The position numbers and the translations under genes are program-made. The notes under the pieces were generated by a model. That model saw only the letters and a program-made list of their open reading frames with translations. It searched no databases and was not told the origin of the DNA. From Variovorax beijingensis (GTDB lineage: Bacteria; Pseudomonadota; Gammaproteobacteria; Burkholderiales; Burkholderiaceae_C): a stretch of 64,000 bases of DNA. Shown here piece after piece: positions 34,765 to 43,597 of the stretch. Numbering within the stretch: the stretch's first letter is position 1; every line of letters begins with the position of its first letter. The DNA lies in NCBI RefSeq assembly GCF_007828835.1, contig NZ_VIVL01000002.1:124001-188000 (forward strand). The letters run 5' to 3'.

Positions 34765-36429
34765 ATGCACGCGTTCTTTCACATCGGTCCGGCCGCAGGC
34801 GCGGTGCTCGCAGCGGCCCTGGCCATCGGCGGCTGCTCTTCGCACGGCGACGCCGTTTCATCCAGAAGCGCGAGGGCCGAGCCGCCGCCCACCGATTGCA
34901 GCGCCTGGGTGGGCGTCGACCGCAACCACGAGCTGCCCGGCTACCGGCTGCGGCAGCCCGATGGCCGCACCGTCTGCGTGCCGTTCGGCGTCAACGCCTA
35001 TCGGCCGCCCGCGGGGTATGCCGGCAGCGACTACTACGTCGATGAATTCACCGATGCGCGCCTGAAGGAACGCTGGCGCGCCTGCAAGGCCGATGCCGCC
35101 TGCTTCGCGCGCATCGATGCGCAGATGCAGCGCTGGCTGCCGCCGAACAAGGCGCGCTCGACGCGCTCGACCGGCGTGGTCGATCCCTCCGGCAGGATCG
35201 ATCCGGAAGGGCTCGTCGACCTGCGGCAGATCCGGCGCCCGGCCTTCTTCGCCAAGGCACCCTATGCCGAGGCCATTGCGCGCGCCGATGGCAGCACCTT
35301 CGTGGTCGAGTTCACCGTGCCGCGCGACAGCTTCGAGCGCCTTGACCTGAAGATGGCCGATCCGGTCAAGCTGCGCGGCTGGTACATCGAGGGCCGCGGC
35401 GTCGACGACGGCAAGGGCGGCAGGATGCGCGCGCTGGTGATCATGGCGCCGGGCGGCGGCGGGCAGCTCACCGCGATCCAGCACCCCGACGAAAAGCCCT
35501 ACCGCATCGACCCGGCCACGGGCCGCGCGGTCGAGGTCAAATTTCCGAACGCCACCACCGAGACCATGGGCCAGCGCTGGTGGCGCGAGAACCTCGATGC
35601 GCTCCACCAGGCGGGCTTCGACGTGCTGGCCTACGACCGGCGCGGCGAGGGCATCTCGGGCGGATTCAGCGACACCCACACGCTGGAGCAGGGCGAGGAC
35701 GTGTTTCGCGTGCTCGCGCAACTCGACACCGGCCAAGGCCTGCGGCTGCTCACGCCGGACGGCCGCGTGCTCGAGGGCAGCGAGGCGGTAGGCAGGCTGC
35801 TGGGCGGCATGAAGTCGACGCGCATCCCGATCCTGCTCGGCGGCTATTCGCGCGGCTCGATGTCCACGGCCTGGGCCATGGCCAAGAACTTTTCGGGTGC
35901 GTGCAGCTACGACATGCCGGTGCCCGAATGCCAGCCGCCCAAGGGGCTTTCGAACATCAAGGGCGCGATCCTGCTGTCTTCATTCGCGAGCGGCGCGGGC
36001 TACCTGCCGGCATCGCCCGACCTGGCCGACCGCAACCTGTTCCTCGGTGGCATGGCGGCGGACCATCACATCCTGTTCTATCCGAACTCGGCGCCGCTCG
36101 CGGGCATGCACAAGTGGCCGGCCGCGTTCTTCGGCAAGGGCCTGTGGGACCGTGCGGAAACACTGGAAGGCACCGTGGCCGCCTACGACCGCATCCCTGG
36201 TGCACGTGAAATCGTGGTGGCCCGCGCACCCCATTCGATCGAGACCTGGCCGGACGGCGACAGGCAGTATTTGCGCGAGCGGATGGTGGCCTTCGCGAAG
36301 GTGGCGATCACGGGCGGCACGACCGTGCCGGGCGCAAAGCCCTGGTCCAACCTCAAGGAACTGGTCGCGACCACGCCTGATTCGTGGGAGCCGTCGTCGA
36401 GGCCCAGGGCAGCCGACGGCTTGCCTTGA
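34765..36429 (+). CDS. Lipoprotein with alpha/beta-hydrolase domain
   Basis: A 554-aa predicted lipoprotein with signal peptide ending IGGC (Cys24). Translation begins 9-10 bases after AAAGGAGACAGG. After a variable region with four Cys (to about residue 115), an alpha/beta-hydrolase-like domain begins. It holds FDVLAYDRRGEGISGGFSDT (a D-R-G loop) and the nucleophile elbow GGYSRGS with Ser in place G-x-S-x-G. The Asp and His of the triad are less clear; RAPHSIETWPDGD near residue 490 is a good His candidate. It could be an esterase or tannase-like enzyme; the substrate is unknown. It follows the antiporter after 42 bp and is followed by the XRE-cupin gene. Confidence 0.78.
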   Translation: MHAFFHIGPAAGAVLAAALAIGGCSSHGDAVSSRSARAEPPPTDCSAWVGVDRNHELPGYRLRQPDGRTVCVPFGVNAYRPPAGYAGSDYYVDEFTDARLKERWRACKADAACFARIDAQMQRWLPPNKARSTRSTGVVDPSGRIDPEGLVDLRQIRRPAFFAKAPYAEAIARADGSTFVVEFTVPRDSFERLDLKMADPVKLRGWYIEGRGVDDGKGGRMRALVIMAPGGGGQLTAIQHPDEKPYRIDPATGRAVEVKFPNATTETMGQRWWRENLDALHQAGFDVLAYDRRGEGISGGFSDTHTLEQGEDVFRVLAQLDTGQGLRLLTPDGRVLEGSEAVGRLLGGMKSTRIPILLGGYSRGSMSTAWAMAKNFSGACSYDMPVPECQPPKGLSNIKGAILLSSFASGAGYLPASPDLADRNLFLGGMAADHHILFYPNSAPLAGMHKWPAAFFGKGLWDRAETLEGTVAAYDRIPGAREIVVARAPHSIETWPDGDRQYLRERMVAFAKVAITGGTTVPGAKPWSNLKELVATTPDSWEPSSRPRAADGLP

Positions 36430-36454
36430 CTGTTCTTCCATTTTGTTGGATATT
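36426..36454 (+). promoter_or_regulatory. Candidate promoter of the XRE-cupin gene
   Basis: TTGACT at 36426-36431 and GATATT at 36449-36454 have a 17-bp spacer and resemble sigma-70 -35 and -10 boxes. They overlap the stop of the hydrolase gene. Transcription would start only about six bases before the ATG at 36467. There is no Shine-Dalgarno sequence, so the mRNA may be leaderless. Confidence 0.4.
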
Positions 36455-36466
36455 CTTTCCGACATC

Positions 36467-37054
36467 ATGGAAAATCAGCCATCTAGCCTCAACGACCGGA
36501 TCGCGCAGCGCGTGCGAGACCTGCGCGCCGACCGCGGCCTTTCGCTCGATGCGCTGGCGGCGCATTGCGGCGTCAGCCGCTCGATGATCTCGCTCATCGA
36601 GCGCGGCGAAAGCAGCCCGACGGCGGTGCTGCTCGAGAAACTCGCAACCGGCCTCGGCGTTCCGCTGGCGTCGCTGTTCGATGTGCCCCTGCCCGAGCCG
36701 GGCCCGGTGTCCCGGTTGGCCGACCAGCCGCAATGGCGCGATCCGCATTCGGGCTATGTGCGCCGCAACGTGTCGCCCGGCGGCTCCGCATCGCCGATCC
36801 ACATCGTCGAGATTCTTTTTCCGCCAAAGGCGCGCGTGGCCTACGAAACCGGTGCGCGGGAACCGCAGGTTCACCAGCAGGTGTGGGTGCTCGAAGGAAT
36901 CATCGAAGTCACGCTCGGCGACGACCGCCACCGGCTCGGCGCGGGCGACTGCCTGGCGCTGGTGCTCGACCGTCCCACCAGCTACTACAACCCCACCCGG
37001 CAGATCGCGCGCTATGCCGTCGTGATCGCCACCTCGCCCTCTTCCTGGAGATGA
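36467..37054 (+). CDS. XRE-family regulator with cupin domain
   Basis: A 195-aa two-domain regulator. Residues 8-68 form a Cro/C1-type HTH (RIAQRVRDLRADRGLSLDAL, HCGVSRSMISLIERGESSPT). Residues about 105-190 form a small cupin domain that normally senses a small ligand (PQVHQQVWVLEGIIEVTLGD, then RLGAGDCLALVLDRPTSY). This architecture is that of SutR/PuuR-like regulators. It is one base upstream of a GNAT gene, so the regulator and acetyltransferase are made together and may act on the same metabolite. The reading frame extends upstream inside the hydrolase gene, but the ATG at 36467 begins the real domain. Confidence 0.92.
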   Translation: MENQPSSLNDRIAQRVRDLRADRGLSLDALAAHCGVSRSMISLIERGESSPTAVLLEKLATGLGVPLASLFDVPLPEPGPVSRLADQPQWRDPHSGYVRRNVSPGGSASPIHIVEILFPPKARVAYETGAREPQVHQQVWVLEGIIEVTLGDDRHRLGAGDCLALVLDRPTSYYNPTRQIARYAVVIATSPSSWR

Positions 37055-37055
37055 C

Positions 37056-37607
37056 ATGACACACCCTGCGGCAACAACTTCCGCGCCACGCATCCGCCTT
37101 CTCTCCAGCGTCGGCGACGCGCATGTCCGGCAGCTGGCCGACGTGCTCGTCGACTGCGTCGAAGGTGGCGCCTCGGTCAGCTTCATGCTGCCGCTCACGC
37201 CCGAGCGCGCCCAGGCTTTCTGGCAGCGCGTGGCCGAGGGCGTGGCAAGCGGCGAGCGCGCGCTGCTGGTGGCCGAAGATGCGCAAGGCATCGTCGGCAC
37301 CGTGCAGCTCGTGCTCGGGCAGCCCGAGAACCAGCCGCACCGCGCCGAGGTCTCGAAGATGCTGGTGCACCGGCGTGCCCGGCGCCAGGGCATCGGCGCG
37401 CTGCTGATGCAGGCCGCCGAGCAACTCGCCCTCGAACACAGAAAGACCCTGCTCGTGCTCGACACCTCCAGCGCCGAGGCCGAGCGGCTTTACGCCCGGC
37501 TCGGCTGGACCCGCGTCGGCGTGATTCCAGGCTATGCACTGCTGCCCGGCGGCGCGCCGTGCGACACCACCTACTTCTATCGCGCGCTGGCGCCGCAGGC
37601 GCGATAG
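37056..37607 (+). CDS. GNAT-family N-acetyltransferase
   Basis: A 183-aa acetyl-CoA-dependent acyltransferase. The core motif A is clear: VSKMLVHRRARRQGIGALLM (Arg/Gln-x-x-Gly-x-Gly/Ala for CoA pyrophosphate), with the preceding GTVQLVLGQ strand and the following LLVLDTSSAEAERLYARLGW motif B. The acceptor cannot be predicted. It starts one base after the XRE-cupin stop, typical of a two-gene regulator/enzyme unit. The last 31 bases overlap the end of the convergent EamA gene, with both products using the overlap as coding sequence. Confidence 0.9.
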   Translation: MTHPAATTSAPRIRLLSSVGDAHVRQLADVLVDCVEGGASVSFMLPLTPERAQAFWQRVAEGVASGERALLVAEDAQGIVGTVQLVLGQPENQPHRAEVSKMLVHRRARRQGIGALLMQAAEQLALEHRKTLLVLDTSSAEAERLYARLGWTRVGVIPGYALLPGGAPCDTTYFYRALAPQAR

Positions 37608-38563
37608 CCCGCAGTGCTGTTGCCGCCCGCGGAGCGCGCCGCGGGTGCGGCTGCCGCCCTGCGGCTCGCGGCCGTATGCAGCAGCAGCCCGCCGACCACC
37701 ATCGCCATGCCGGCCAGCTCGTTGGCTGATGGCAGCTTGCCCAGCGCAACGCCCATCAACAGCGCCGACACCGGAACGAAATTCAGGAACGCCGTGCCGG
37801 TGACGGCACCCAGCGTGCGCACGCCGTAGTTGAAGGCCAGCACGGAGATGGCGGACGGCACCAGGCCCACGAACAGCAGCGCGTGCCACGAGAGGCGCAG
37901 GCCCTCGGCAGTGGGTGCATGGCTCGCGCCGAAGGCGGTGACGATCAGCGCGCCCGCCAGCAGCAGCGGCCAGGAAGCCAGCACGGTGAGGGCCGAATAC
38001 TCGACCACGTCGAGCGTGGGAAAGCGCGCCGCGCCGCGCGTGTACCAGATCCAGCCCAGCGTGCCGGCAAAGGCGACCGCATCGCCGAAGAGCGTCGAGC
38101 CGGCGGACGAAGAAGCGGTGCCGAAGAGCAGGCCCGACACCATGGCGACGCCCGCGAGCGCCAGCGCCGTCGCCAGCAGCGCCAGGCGCGCGGGCCGCAC
38201 GCCGTCGAAGGCCCAGCGCACCAGTTGCGTGGTCATGGGCGTGGTGGCCACGATCACCGCGCCGTGCGAGGGCACCGAATGCGCGAGCCCGACGAACAGC
38301 ATCACGCTGAAGACGCCGAAGCCCGCGGCGCCCCGCAGCGCCAGCGGCAGCGCGTGCAGGCGCAGCTTGCGCCAGGGCGCCGCGCCGCGCGGCAGCAGCA
38401 GCGCAGCGAACAGCAGGGCCGACATGCTGTAGCGGATCAGCGTGAGCCACACGGGCTCGACGTGCGGCAGGACGTCCTTGCCGACAAGGAACATGGCGCC
38501 CCATCCGGAGGTGGCGAGCAGCAGCGCGGCAATGCCGAGCGGGCGTGGATTGGCGGTGAACAT
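37577..38563 (-). CDS. EamA/DMT-family membrane exporter
   Basis: A drug/metabolite transporter superfamily permease, about 328 aa from the ATG at 38563 (an alternative ATG at 38584 adds seven residues). Ten hydrophobic segments arranged as two EamA repeats are visible: the first from LGIAALLLATSGWGAMFLVG with VWLTLIRYSMSALLFAALLL, the second from about residue 160. The final 30 residues (HTAASRRAAAAPAARSAGG onward) are soluble and overlap the GNAT gene. Such proteins export amino acids or metabolites; the substrate is unknown. It is divergent from the LysR gene at 38702, a usual exporter/regulator arrangement. Confidence 0.9.
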   Translation of the reverse strand: MFTANPRPLGIAALLLATSGWGAMFLVGKDVLPHVEPVWLTLIRYSMSALLFAALLLPRGAAPWRKLRLHALPLALRGAAGFGVFSVMLFVGLAHSVPSHGAVIVATTPMTTQLVRWAFDGVRPARLALLATALALAGVAMVSGLLFGTASSSAGSTLFGDAVAFAGTLGWIWYTRGAARFPTLDVVEYSALTVLASWPLLLAGALIVTAFGASHAPTAEGLRLSWHALLFVGLVPSAISVLAFNYGVRTLGAVTGTAFLNFVPVSALLMGVALGKLPSANELAGMAMVVGGLLLHTAASRRAAAAPAARSAGGNSTAGYRACGASAR

Positions 38564-38701
38564 GCTGTGCGAGCCTCGTTGCATTGAATCGATGGCGCCA
38601 AGCTTCGGCTTTTCCGCGTTGCGCGGCCATTCGCTTCTTTGGACGGGGGTCTCCGAAAAAACGAACGGACGCAGGCCGCGCCAGCGCTCACAATTTGTGC
38701 C

Positions 38702-39577
38702 ATGGAGCTCTACCAACTGAAGACCTTCGTTGCCATTGCGAAGGAGGGCAGCCTCACCCGCGCCGCCGAGCGCGTGTTCACCAGCGCGCCGGCCGTCAGC
38801 GCGCAGCTCAAGGCACTGGAGGACGAACTGGGCGTGAAGCTGTTCGAGCGTACGCCGCGCGGCATGGTGCCCACGCAGGCCGGCCGCAGCCTGCTCGAGG
38901 AAGCGGAACGCACGCTGGCCTCGGCCATGCGCATGCGCTCGGCCGCCGAACAGCTGCGCGGCGCGGCGCAGGGCGTGGTGCGCTTCGGCACCGTGGTCGA
39001 TCCGGTGGCCTTGAGGCTCGGCGAGGTGCTGGTCAAGCTTGCGGAGCGCCATCCGCAGGTCACGCTGCAGCTGCGGCAGGGCCTGTCGTTCGAGACCCTG
39101 GCGGCGGTGCAGCGCGGCGAGCTCGACTGCGCCTACGCGCTCAGCGACAGCGAGCAGGTCGAAGGCATGGAGCTGCTGCGCCTCGTTCCGGTCGAGCTGG
39201 TCGTGGCGCTGCCGCTGCCGGTTTCCGAGGCCCACCCGGGCCTCACGCTCGACGAACTCACCCAGCTGCCGTGGGTGGGCACGCCGCCCACGTGCATCCT
39301 GCGCACGCACCTCGAGAAGCTGTTCGCGGGCGCCGGCCGCGACTACCGGCAGGGCCGCACGGCCGACAGCGAAAGCGCCGTGCGCAGCATGGTCGCAAGC
39401 GGCATGGGCGCGGGCCTGCTGCGGCTCGACCAGGCCGAGCAGGGCGAGCGCAACGGCGAGCTTGCGATCTGGAACGGCTGGCGCTCGCGCACCTGGCTGT
39501 GCTGGCTCGCGGCGCAAGGCCGGCACGCGAGCGCCGTCGAGGCGGTGCGCAGCGCGGTGCTCGAAACCTGGACCTGA
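38702..39577 (+). CDS. LysR-family regulator, divergent from EamA exporter
   Basis: A 291-aa LysR regulator starting at the ATG at 38702 (MELYQLKTFVAIAKEGSLTR). The HTH is at about residues 3-62 (RAAERVFTSAPAVSAQLKAL, LGVKLFERTPRGM). The effector domain follows, with VRFGTVVDPVALRLGEVLV, and lacks the usual very conserved end motif. Members of this type often govern the adjoining exporter, which is divergent 139 bp away. The effector is not predictable. The downstream barrel protein and galM genes follow after 66 bp on the same strand, so they could also be targets. Confidence 0.9.
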   Translation: MELYQLKTFVAIAKEGSLTRAAERVFTSAPAVSAQLKALEDELGVKLFERTPRGMVPTQAGRSLLEEAERTLASAMRMRSAAEQLRGAAQGVVRFGTVVDPVALRLGEVLVKLAERHPQVTLQLRQGLSFETLAAVQRGELDCAYALSDSEQVEGMELLRLVPVELVVALPLPVSEAHPGLTLDELTQLPWVGTPPTCILRTHLEKLFAGAGRDYRQGRTADSESAVRSMVASGMGAGLLRLDQAEQGERNGELAIWNGWRSRTWLCWLAAQGRHASAVEAVRSAVLETWT

Positions 39578-39643
39578 GCGGCGCGCGTAGAGGCCGCCGA
39601 ATTTGCAGCGGGCGCGCGCGGCCTGTCATCATTCGCGCCTGCA

Positions 39644-41314
39644 ATGACCCAAGAACCGACTCTCTCCATGGATCTGTTGAACCGCGCCAGGCAGCTCCTG
39701 GCCGCTCCGGACGGCACGCTGCCCGGCGCCGCCGCCACGCCCGAGGCCGGCTGCGTGGTGCTGATTGCGCTGGGCGACGGCGCGAGCCGCGCGCGCGTGG
39801 TCGCCGGGCGCGCCGAAAGCGCCGAGCAGGCCTGGCAAAAGGCCAGCGATGCGGCGATTGCGCTCGCGCAGCGCATCGGCATGCAGCCGCGCCGCGTGCG
39901 CGTGGAGCTGGTCGACCAGGTCGAGCCCATGAGCTGGGGCGCGCTGAAGGACCGCCTGGCGCGTACCAAGCGCAACTACTTCAACCAGGGCGTGTCCCTC
40001 GATGCGGCGTTCGACGCGGCGCTGCTCGCGCCGGAGATCAACGGCAGCGCCATCTTCTACAACGGCACGGTGGGCCATGCCGAGCCCAATCCGGGCAACC
40101 TGCGCCTTCATGCGAAGCGGCGCTTCGGTGTCGAGCTCGATTTTCCGCAGGACGACGCGGCGCCGGTGTGGTGCTTCACCACGCGCGCGGCCTATGCCGA
40201 TGCGGAGGGCGCGTGGCCCATCACCCCCAAGGGACAGGCGGCGGGCTACCGCACGCTGCCCGAGTGGAGCGCCGGCCAGGTGCGCAGCCTGGTGGACAGC
40301 GCGAGCGACTATCTCGCGGCGCAGATCAAGCCCACGGGCGAGTTCCACTACGGCTGGTTCCCGTGCTTCGACCGCGCGATTCCCACCTACAACACCTTGC
40401 GCCACGCGAGCTCGACCTATGCGCTGCTCGAGGCCTGGGAGCTGACCCGCAGCGACAGCCAGAAGGCGGCCATCGACCGCTCGCTGTCGCTGCTGACGCA
40501 GCGGCTGATCCGCCAGGCCGAGCTGCCCGGCGGCACGCGCGCGGCCTACCTGCTGGACATCGGCGACGAGGTCAAGCTCGGCGGCAATGCGGTGTGCCTG
40601 CTGGCGCTCGTCAAGTACACGGAGCTCACGGGCGATCCGCAGCACCTGCCGCTGATGGAGCAGCTCGCGCTCGGCATCCAGGCCATGCAGGATCCGGCCA
40701 CCGGGCGCTTCGTGCACGTGCTCAACTACCCCTCGCTCGAGGTGAAGGACGCCTTCCGCGTCATCTACTACGACGGCGAGGCGGCCTTCGGCCTGATGCG
40801 CCTGTACGGCCTTACGCGGGACGAGCGCTGGCTCGCGGTGGTCGAGAAGGCCTTCGAGCATTTCATTGCCGCGGAGCACTGGCGCGCGCACGACCACTGG
40901 CTGAGCTACTGCGTCAACGAGCTCACAAGGGTTCGGCCCGAAACGCGCTACTACCAGTTCGGCCTGCGCAACGTGGCCGACTACCTGGACTTCGTGCTGG
41001 AGCGCATCACCACCTTCCCGACCCTGCTCGAGCTCATGATGGCTGCGCGCGAGATGGTGGAGCGCCTGGCCGCCGACCCCGCGCTGCGCCCGCTGCTCGA
41101 AGGCTTCGACCGCGCCAAGTTCGACCGCGCGCTCGAGCATCGCGCGCGCTACCTGGCCAACGGCTACTTCTGGCCCGAACTCGCGATGTTCTTCCGCAAC
41201 CCGGACCGCATCGCCGGTTCGTTCTTCATCAAGCACCACAGCTTCCGCGTTCGCATCGACGACGTGGAGCACTATTTGTCCGGGCTCATTGCCTACTGGA
41301 AGCACCGTCGATGA
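39644..41314 (+). CDS. Probable (alpha/alpha)6-barrel sugar enzyme of unknown specificity
   Basis: A 556-aa cytosolic protein with two parts. Residues 1-200 are an alpha/beta region (VVLIALGDGASRARVVAGRA; RVRVELVDQVEPMSWGALKD; AIFYNGTVGHAEPNPGN). Residues 220-556 are helical with the pattern of an (alpha/alpha)6 toroid (YNTLRHASSTYALLEAWELT; LGGNAVCLLALVKYTELTGD; FRVIYYDGEAAFGLMRLYGL), as in six-hairpin glycosidases and epimerases. Such proteins are sometimes annotated as poly(glycerol-phosphate) glucosyltransferase, which the sequence does not support strongly. It overlaps the aldose 1-epimerase start by 4 nt, so a sugar-related substrate is likely. No signal peptide is present. Confidence 0.6.
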   Translation: MTQEPTLSMDLLNRARQLLAAPDGTLPGAAATPEAGCVVLIALGDGASRARVVAGRAESAEQAWQKASDAAIALAQRIGMQPRRVRVELVDQVEPMSWGALKDRLARTKRNYFNQGVSLDAAFDAALLAPEINGSAIFYNGTVGHAEPNPGNLRLHAKRRFGVELDFPQDDAAPVWCFTTRAAYADAEGAWPITPKGQAAGYRTLPEWSAGQVRSLVDSASDYLAAQIKPTGEFHYGWFPCFDRAIPTYNTLRHASSTYALLEAWELTRSDSQKAAIDRSLSLLTQRLIRQAELPGGTRAAYLLDIGDEVKLGGNAVCLLALVKYTELTGDPQHLPLMEQLALGIQAMQDPATGRFVHVLNYPSLEVKDAFRVIYYDGEAAFGLMRLYGLTRDERWLAVVEKAFEHFIAAEHWRAHDHWLSYCVNELTRVRPETRYYQFGLRNVADYLDFVLERITTFPTLLELMMAAREMVERLAADPALRPLLEGFDRAKFDRALEHRARYLANGYFWPELAMFFRNPDRIAGSFFIKHHSFRVRIDDVEHYLSGLIAYWKHRR

Positions 41315-42384
41315 ACAGCAGCAGCAATATCACCACCCGCGAATTCGGCCGCATGCCCGACGGGCGCGTCGTGACCGAATACACCCTGGACAACGGCTGG
41401 GGCCTGCGCCTCAGCGCCATCAACCATGGCGGCATCGTCACTGCGTTGCACGTGCCGGACCGCCATGGGCACAGCGGCAACATCGTGCTCGGCCTGCCGA
41501 GCCTCGCCGATTACCTCGGCCCGCATCCGCACCTGGGCACCATCGTCGGGCGCTACGCGAACCGGATCGCAGGCGGGCGCTTCACGCTCGATGGCGTTGC
41601 GCACCAGCTCCCGCTGAACAACGGCGCCAACTCGCTGCATGGCGGGCACCGGGGCTTCGGCACGCGCTTCTGGCAGATCGAGCCGGTGCCGGCGGACAGC
41701 GCGGCGGGCGACATCGCCATCGAGCTTCGCTACACCAGCGCCGACGGCGAAGAGGGTTTTCCGGGCGAGGTGCAGGTGACGGTGCGCTACGCGCTCAGCA
41801 CCAGCGAGAACACCTGGCGCATCGACTACCGCGCCGTGGCCGACCGGCCCACGGTGCTGAACCTGAGCCATCACGACTACTTCAACCTCGCGGGCGAGGG
41901 TGCGGTGCTGGACCATCGGCTCACGATTCCCGCGAGCCGCTACTGCCCGGTCGATGCGGGCCTGATTCCGCTCGGCCTCGCGCCGGTGGCCGGAACGCCG
42001 TTCGACTTCCGCGCAGCCACGCCCATCGGCGCGCGCATCGATGCGCCGCACGAGCAGTTGCGCATCGCCGGCGGCTACGACCACAACTGGGTGCTCGACC
42101 GCGAGCCGGCCGGCCTGGCATTGGCGGCCAGGCTCGAACATCCGCCATCCGGGCGCGTGATGGAGGTGCACACGACCGAGCCGGCGCTGCAGTTCTATTC
42201 GGGCAACTTCCTCGACGGCAGCCTGCGCGGTGCCGATGGCGAGAGCTTGCGGCGCGGTGCGGGGCTGTGCCTGGAAACACAGCACTGCCCCGATTCGCCG
42301 AACCAGCCGGACTTTCCTTCGACGGTGCTGCGGCCGGGAGAGGTGTTCGGCAGCAGCACACTTCACCGCTTCGGCATTTCCTGA
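41311..42384 (+). CDS. galM: Aldose 1-epimerase (mutarotase)
   Basis: A 357-aa galactose-mutarotase family enzyme that interconverts alpha and beta anomers of aldoses. Conserved segments: NHGGIVTALHVPDRHG, IVGRYANRIAGGRFTLDG, NNGANSLHGGHRGFGTRFW, then LNLSHHDYFNLAGEG with the catalytic His pair, YDHNWVLDR, and the catalytic Glu in LCLETQHCPDSPNQPDFPS. Length and domain are complete. Its ATG overlaps the stop of the preceding barrel-protein gene (ATGA). It may serve the oxidative sugar pathway a few kb away, because aldose dehydrogenases act on one anomer. Its last 22 bases overlap the convergent DUF2798 gene. Confidence 0.95.
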   Translation: MNSSSNITTREFGRMPDGRVVTEYTLDNGWGLRLSAINHGGIVTALHVPDRHGHSGNIVLGLPSLADYLGPHPHLGTIVGRYANRIAGGRFTLDGVAHQLPLNNGANSLHGGHRGFGTRFWQIEPVPADSAAGDIAIELRYTSADGEEGFPGEVQVTVRYALSTSENTWRIDYRAVADRPTVLNLSHHDYFNLAGEGAVLDHRLTIPASRYCPVDAGLIPLGLAPVAGTPFDFRAATPIGARIDAPHEQLRIAGGYDHNWVLDREPAGLALAARLEHPPSGRVMEVHTTEPALQFYSGNFLDGSLRGADGESLRRGAGLCLETQHCPDSPNQPDFPSTVLRPGEVFGSSTLHRFGIS

Positions 42385-42611
42385 ACCGTGGCCGCAACGA
42401 GCTTGCGGACCACCGGAAGCACCACCAGCAGCGACGGAAACGCGACCAGCCAGGAGACGCCCCAGGCGCTCATCCACATCTGCAGGAGCCCGCTCGCGAG
42501 CCCCACGCTCTTGAGCGTGGAGACGCCGGCGACGATGCAGGACATGAAGACCGAAAGGAAAAACGGCATGACGATGCCCGCATAGCGGGCGGGAAGTTTT
42601 CTGCGGTTCAT
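42363..42611 (-). CDS. DUF2798 small membrane protein
   Basis: An 82-aa membrane protein with two predicted helices (about residues 12-32 and 50-72), matching the DUF2798 family (KLPARYAGIVMPFFLSVFMS; LSVGLASGLLQMWMSAWGVSW-like middle). Function unknown. The ATG at 42611 overlaps the stop of the NmrA-type gene by 4 nt, so the two are co-translated. Its 3' end overlaps galM by 22 bp on the other strand. Confidence 0.8.
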   Translation of the reverse strand: MNRRKLPARYAGIVMPFFLSVFMSCIVAGVSTLKSVGLASGLLQMWMSAWGVSWLVAFPSLLVVLPVVRKLVAATVQEMPKR

Positions 42612-43480
42612 GGGCGGGCCAGCTCCTGGATGTATCGGTTCAAGGTGCGCGGCTCGCGGCCGAGGATCGCCCGCAGCGTCAGTGGATTTCCGCCGAGCCC
42701 GTGCGCGGCATAGTGCGCGTGCACCCTCGAGAGCAGCAGGCGTTGGCGCTCGTCGTAGGGCGGATTGGCCCGCGCAACCCAGTCGCCGAAGCTCCATTGC
42801 TCGGCCGACACCGGGCGCCCCAGCGCCTCGCTGGCCATGCGCGCGATTTCAAGCCGGTTGAAGCGGTCAGGCGCGCACAGCTCGAAGCTGCCGAAGGCGA
42901 GGTGGTCGCCCGTCAGCGCGAGGGCGGCGACTTCCGCCACGTCGCGAAAGTCGACCCGGGCGATGCGCGTGGAAACGGGGTAGGGCTCGGCAAGCACGCC
43001 GTCCTTCACGATGGCGGGCCAGGCGGCATTCAGGTTCTGGAAGAAGTTGGCGGGATGCAGCAGCGTGTATTCAAGATCCGATTCGAACAGCGCCGTCTCG
43101 ACCGCGACCTTGCTCGCATGGTTGGCGAGCGTGGCGTGCGTGGGCTGGATCACCGAGGAGAAAACGAACTTCCGCACGCCCGCGCCGGCGGCTGCGGCCA
43201 CCATGTTGCATCCCATCCGTGCTTCGTCGGGCTGGAAGGCGGGGCCGATGTGGAACACGCCGCCGGCGCCCGCGGCCGCGCGCGCAAGGCTCGCCGGGTC
43301 GCGCAGGTCGCCGACGACCGCTTCGGCCGCGCCGTTGCCCAGGGCGGCGCGCGCGCCTTCTTCGTTGCGCACCAGCGCGCGCACCGCGGCGCCGCGCGCC
43401 AGCAGGGCAGACACCACCCAGTGCGCGACCCGGCCGGTCGCGCCGACCACCAGTACGGTGGCTTTTCTTTGCTCTTGCAT
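42608..43480 (-). CDS. NmrA/NAD(P)-binding oxidoreductase-like protein
   Basis: A 290-aa atypical short-chain dehydrogenase of the NmrA/YtfG (quinone oxidoreductase-like) group. The N-terminal Rossmann motif is VVGATGRVAHWVVSALLARG (GxxGxxG type), with VRALVRNEEGA for the NADP phosphate. The conserved YTLLHPANFFQN segment follows at about residue 143. There is no S-Y-K catalytic set, so it may be a sensor or a quinone/azo-type reductase. It forms an operon with the DUF2798 gene and is divergent from a LysR gene with about 118 bp between. Confidence 0.88.
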   Translation of the reverse strand: MQEQRKATVLVVGATGRVAHWVVSALLARGAAVRALVRNEEGARAALGNGAAEAVVGDLRDPASLARAAAGAGGVFHIGPAFQPDEARMGCNMVAAAAGAGVRKFVFSSVIQPTHATLANHASKVAVETALFESDLEYTLLHPANFFQNLNAAWPAIVKDGVLAEPYPVSTRIARVDFRDVAEVAALALTGDHLAFGSFELCAPDRFNRLEIARMASEALGRPVSAEQWSFGDWVARANPPYDERQRLLLSRVHAHYAAHGLGGNPLTLRAILGREPRTLNRYIQELARP

Positions 43481-43597
43481 GCATCTCTCCTTCGGTTGAG
43501 CGGTTCAAGACCGCGGCCGAAGAACGATACGAATTGCCGAAAAGTTTGAGAATCCATGCAAATCGACATAGACCTTCATTCAAAACGGAAAGATCTC

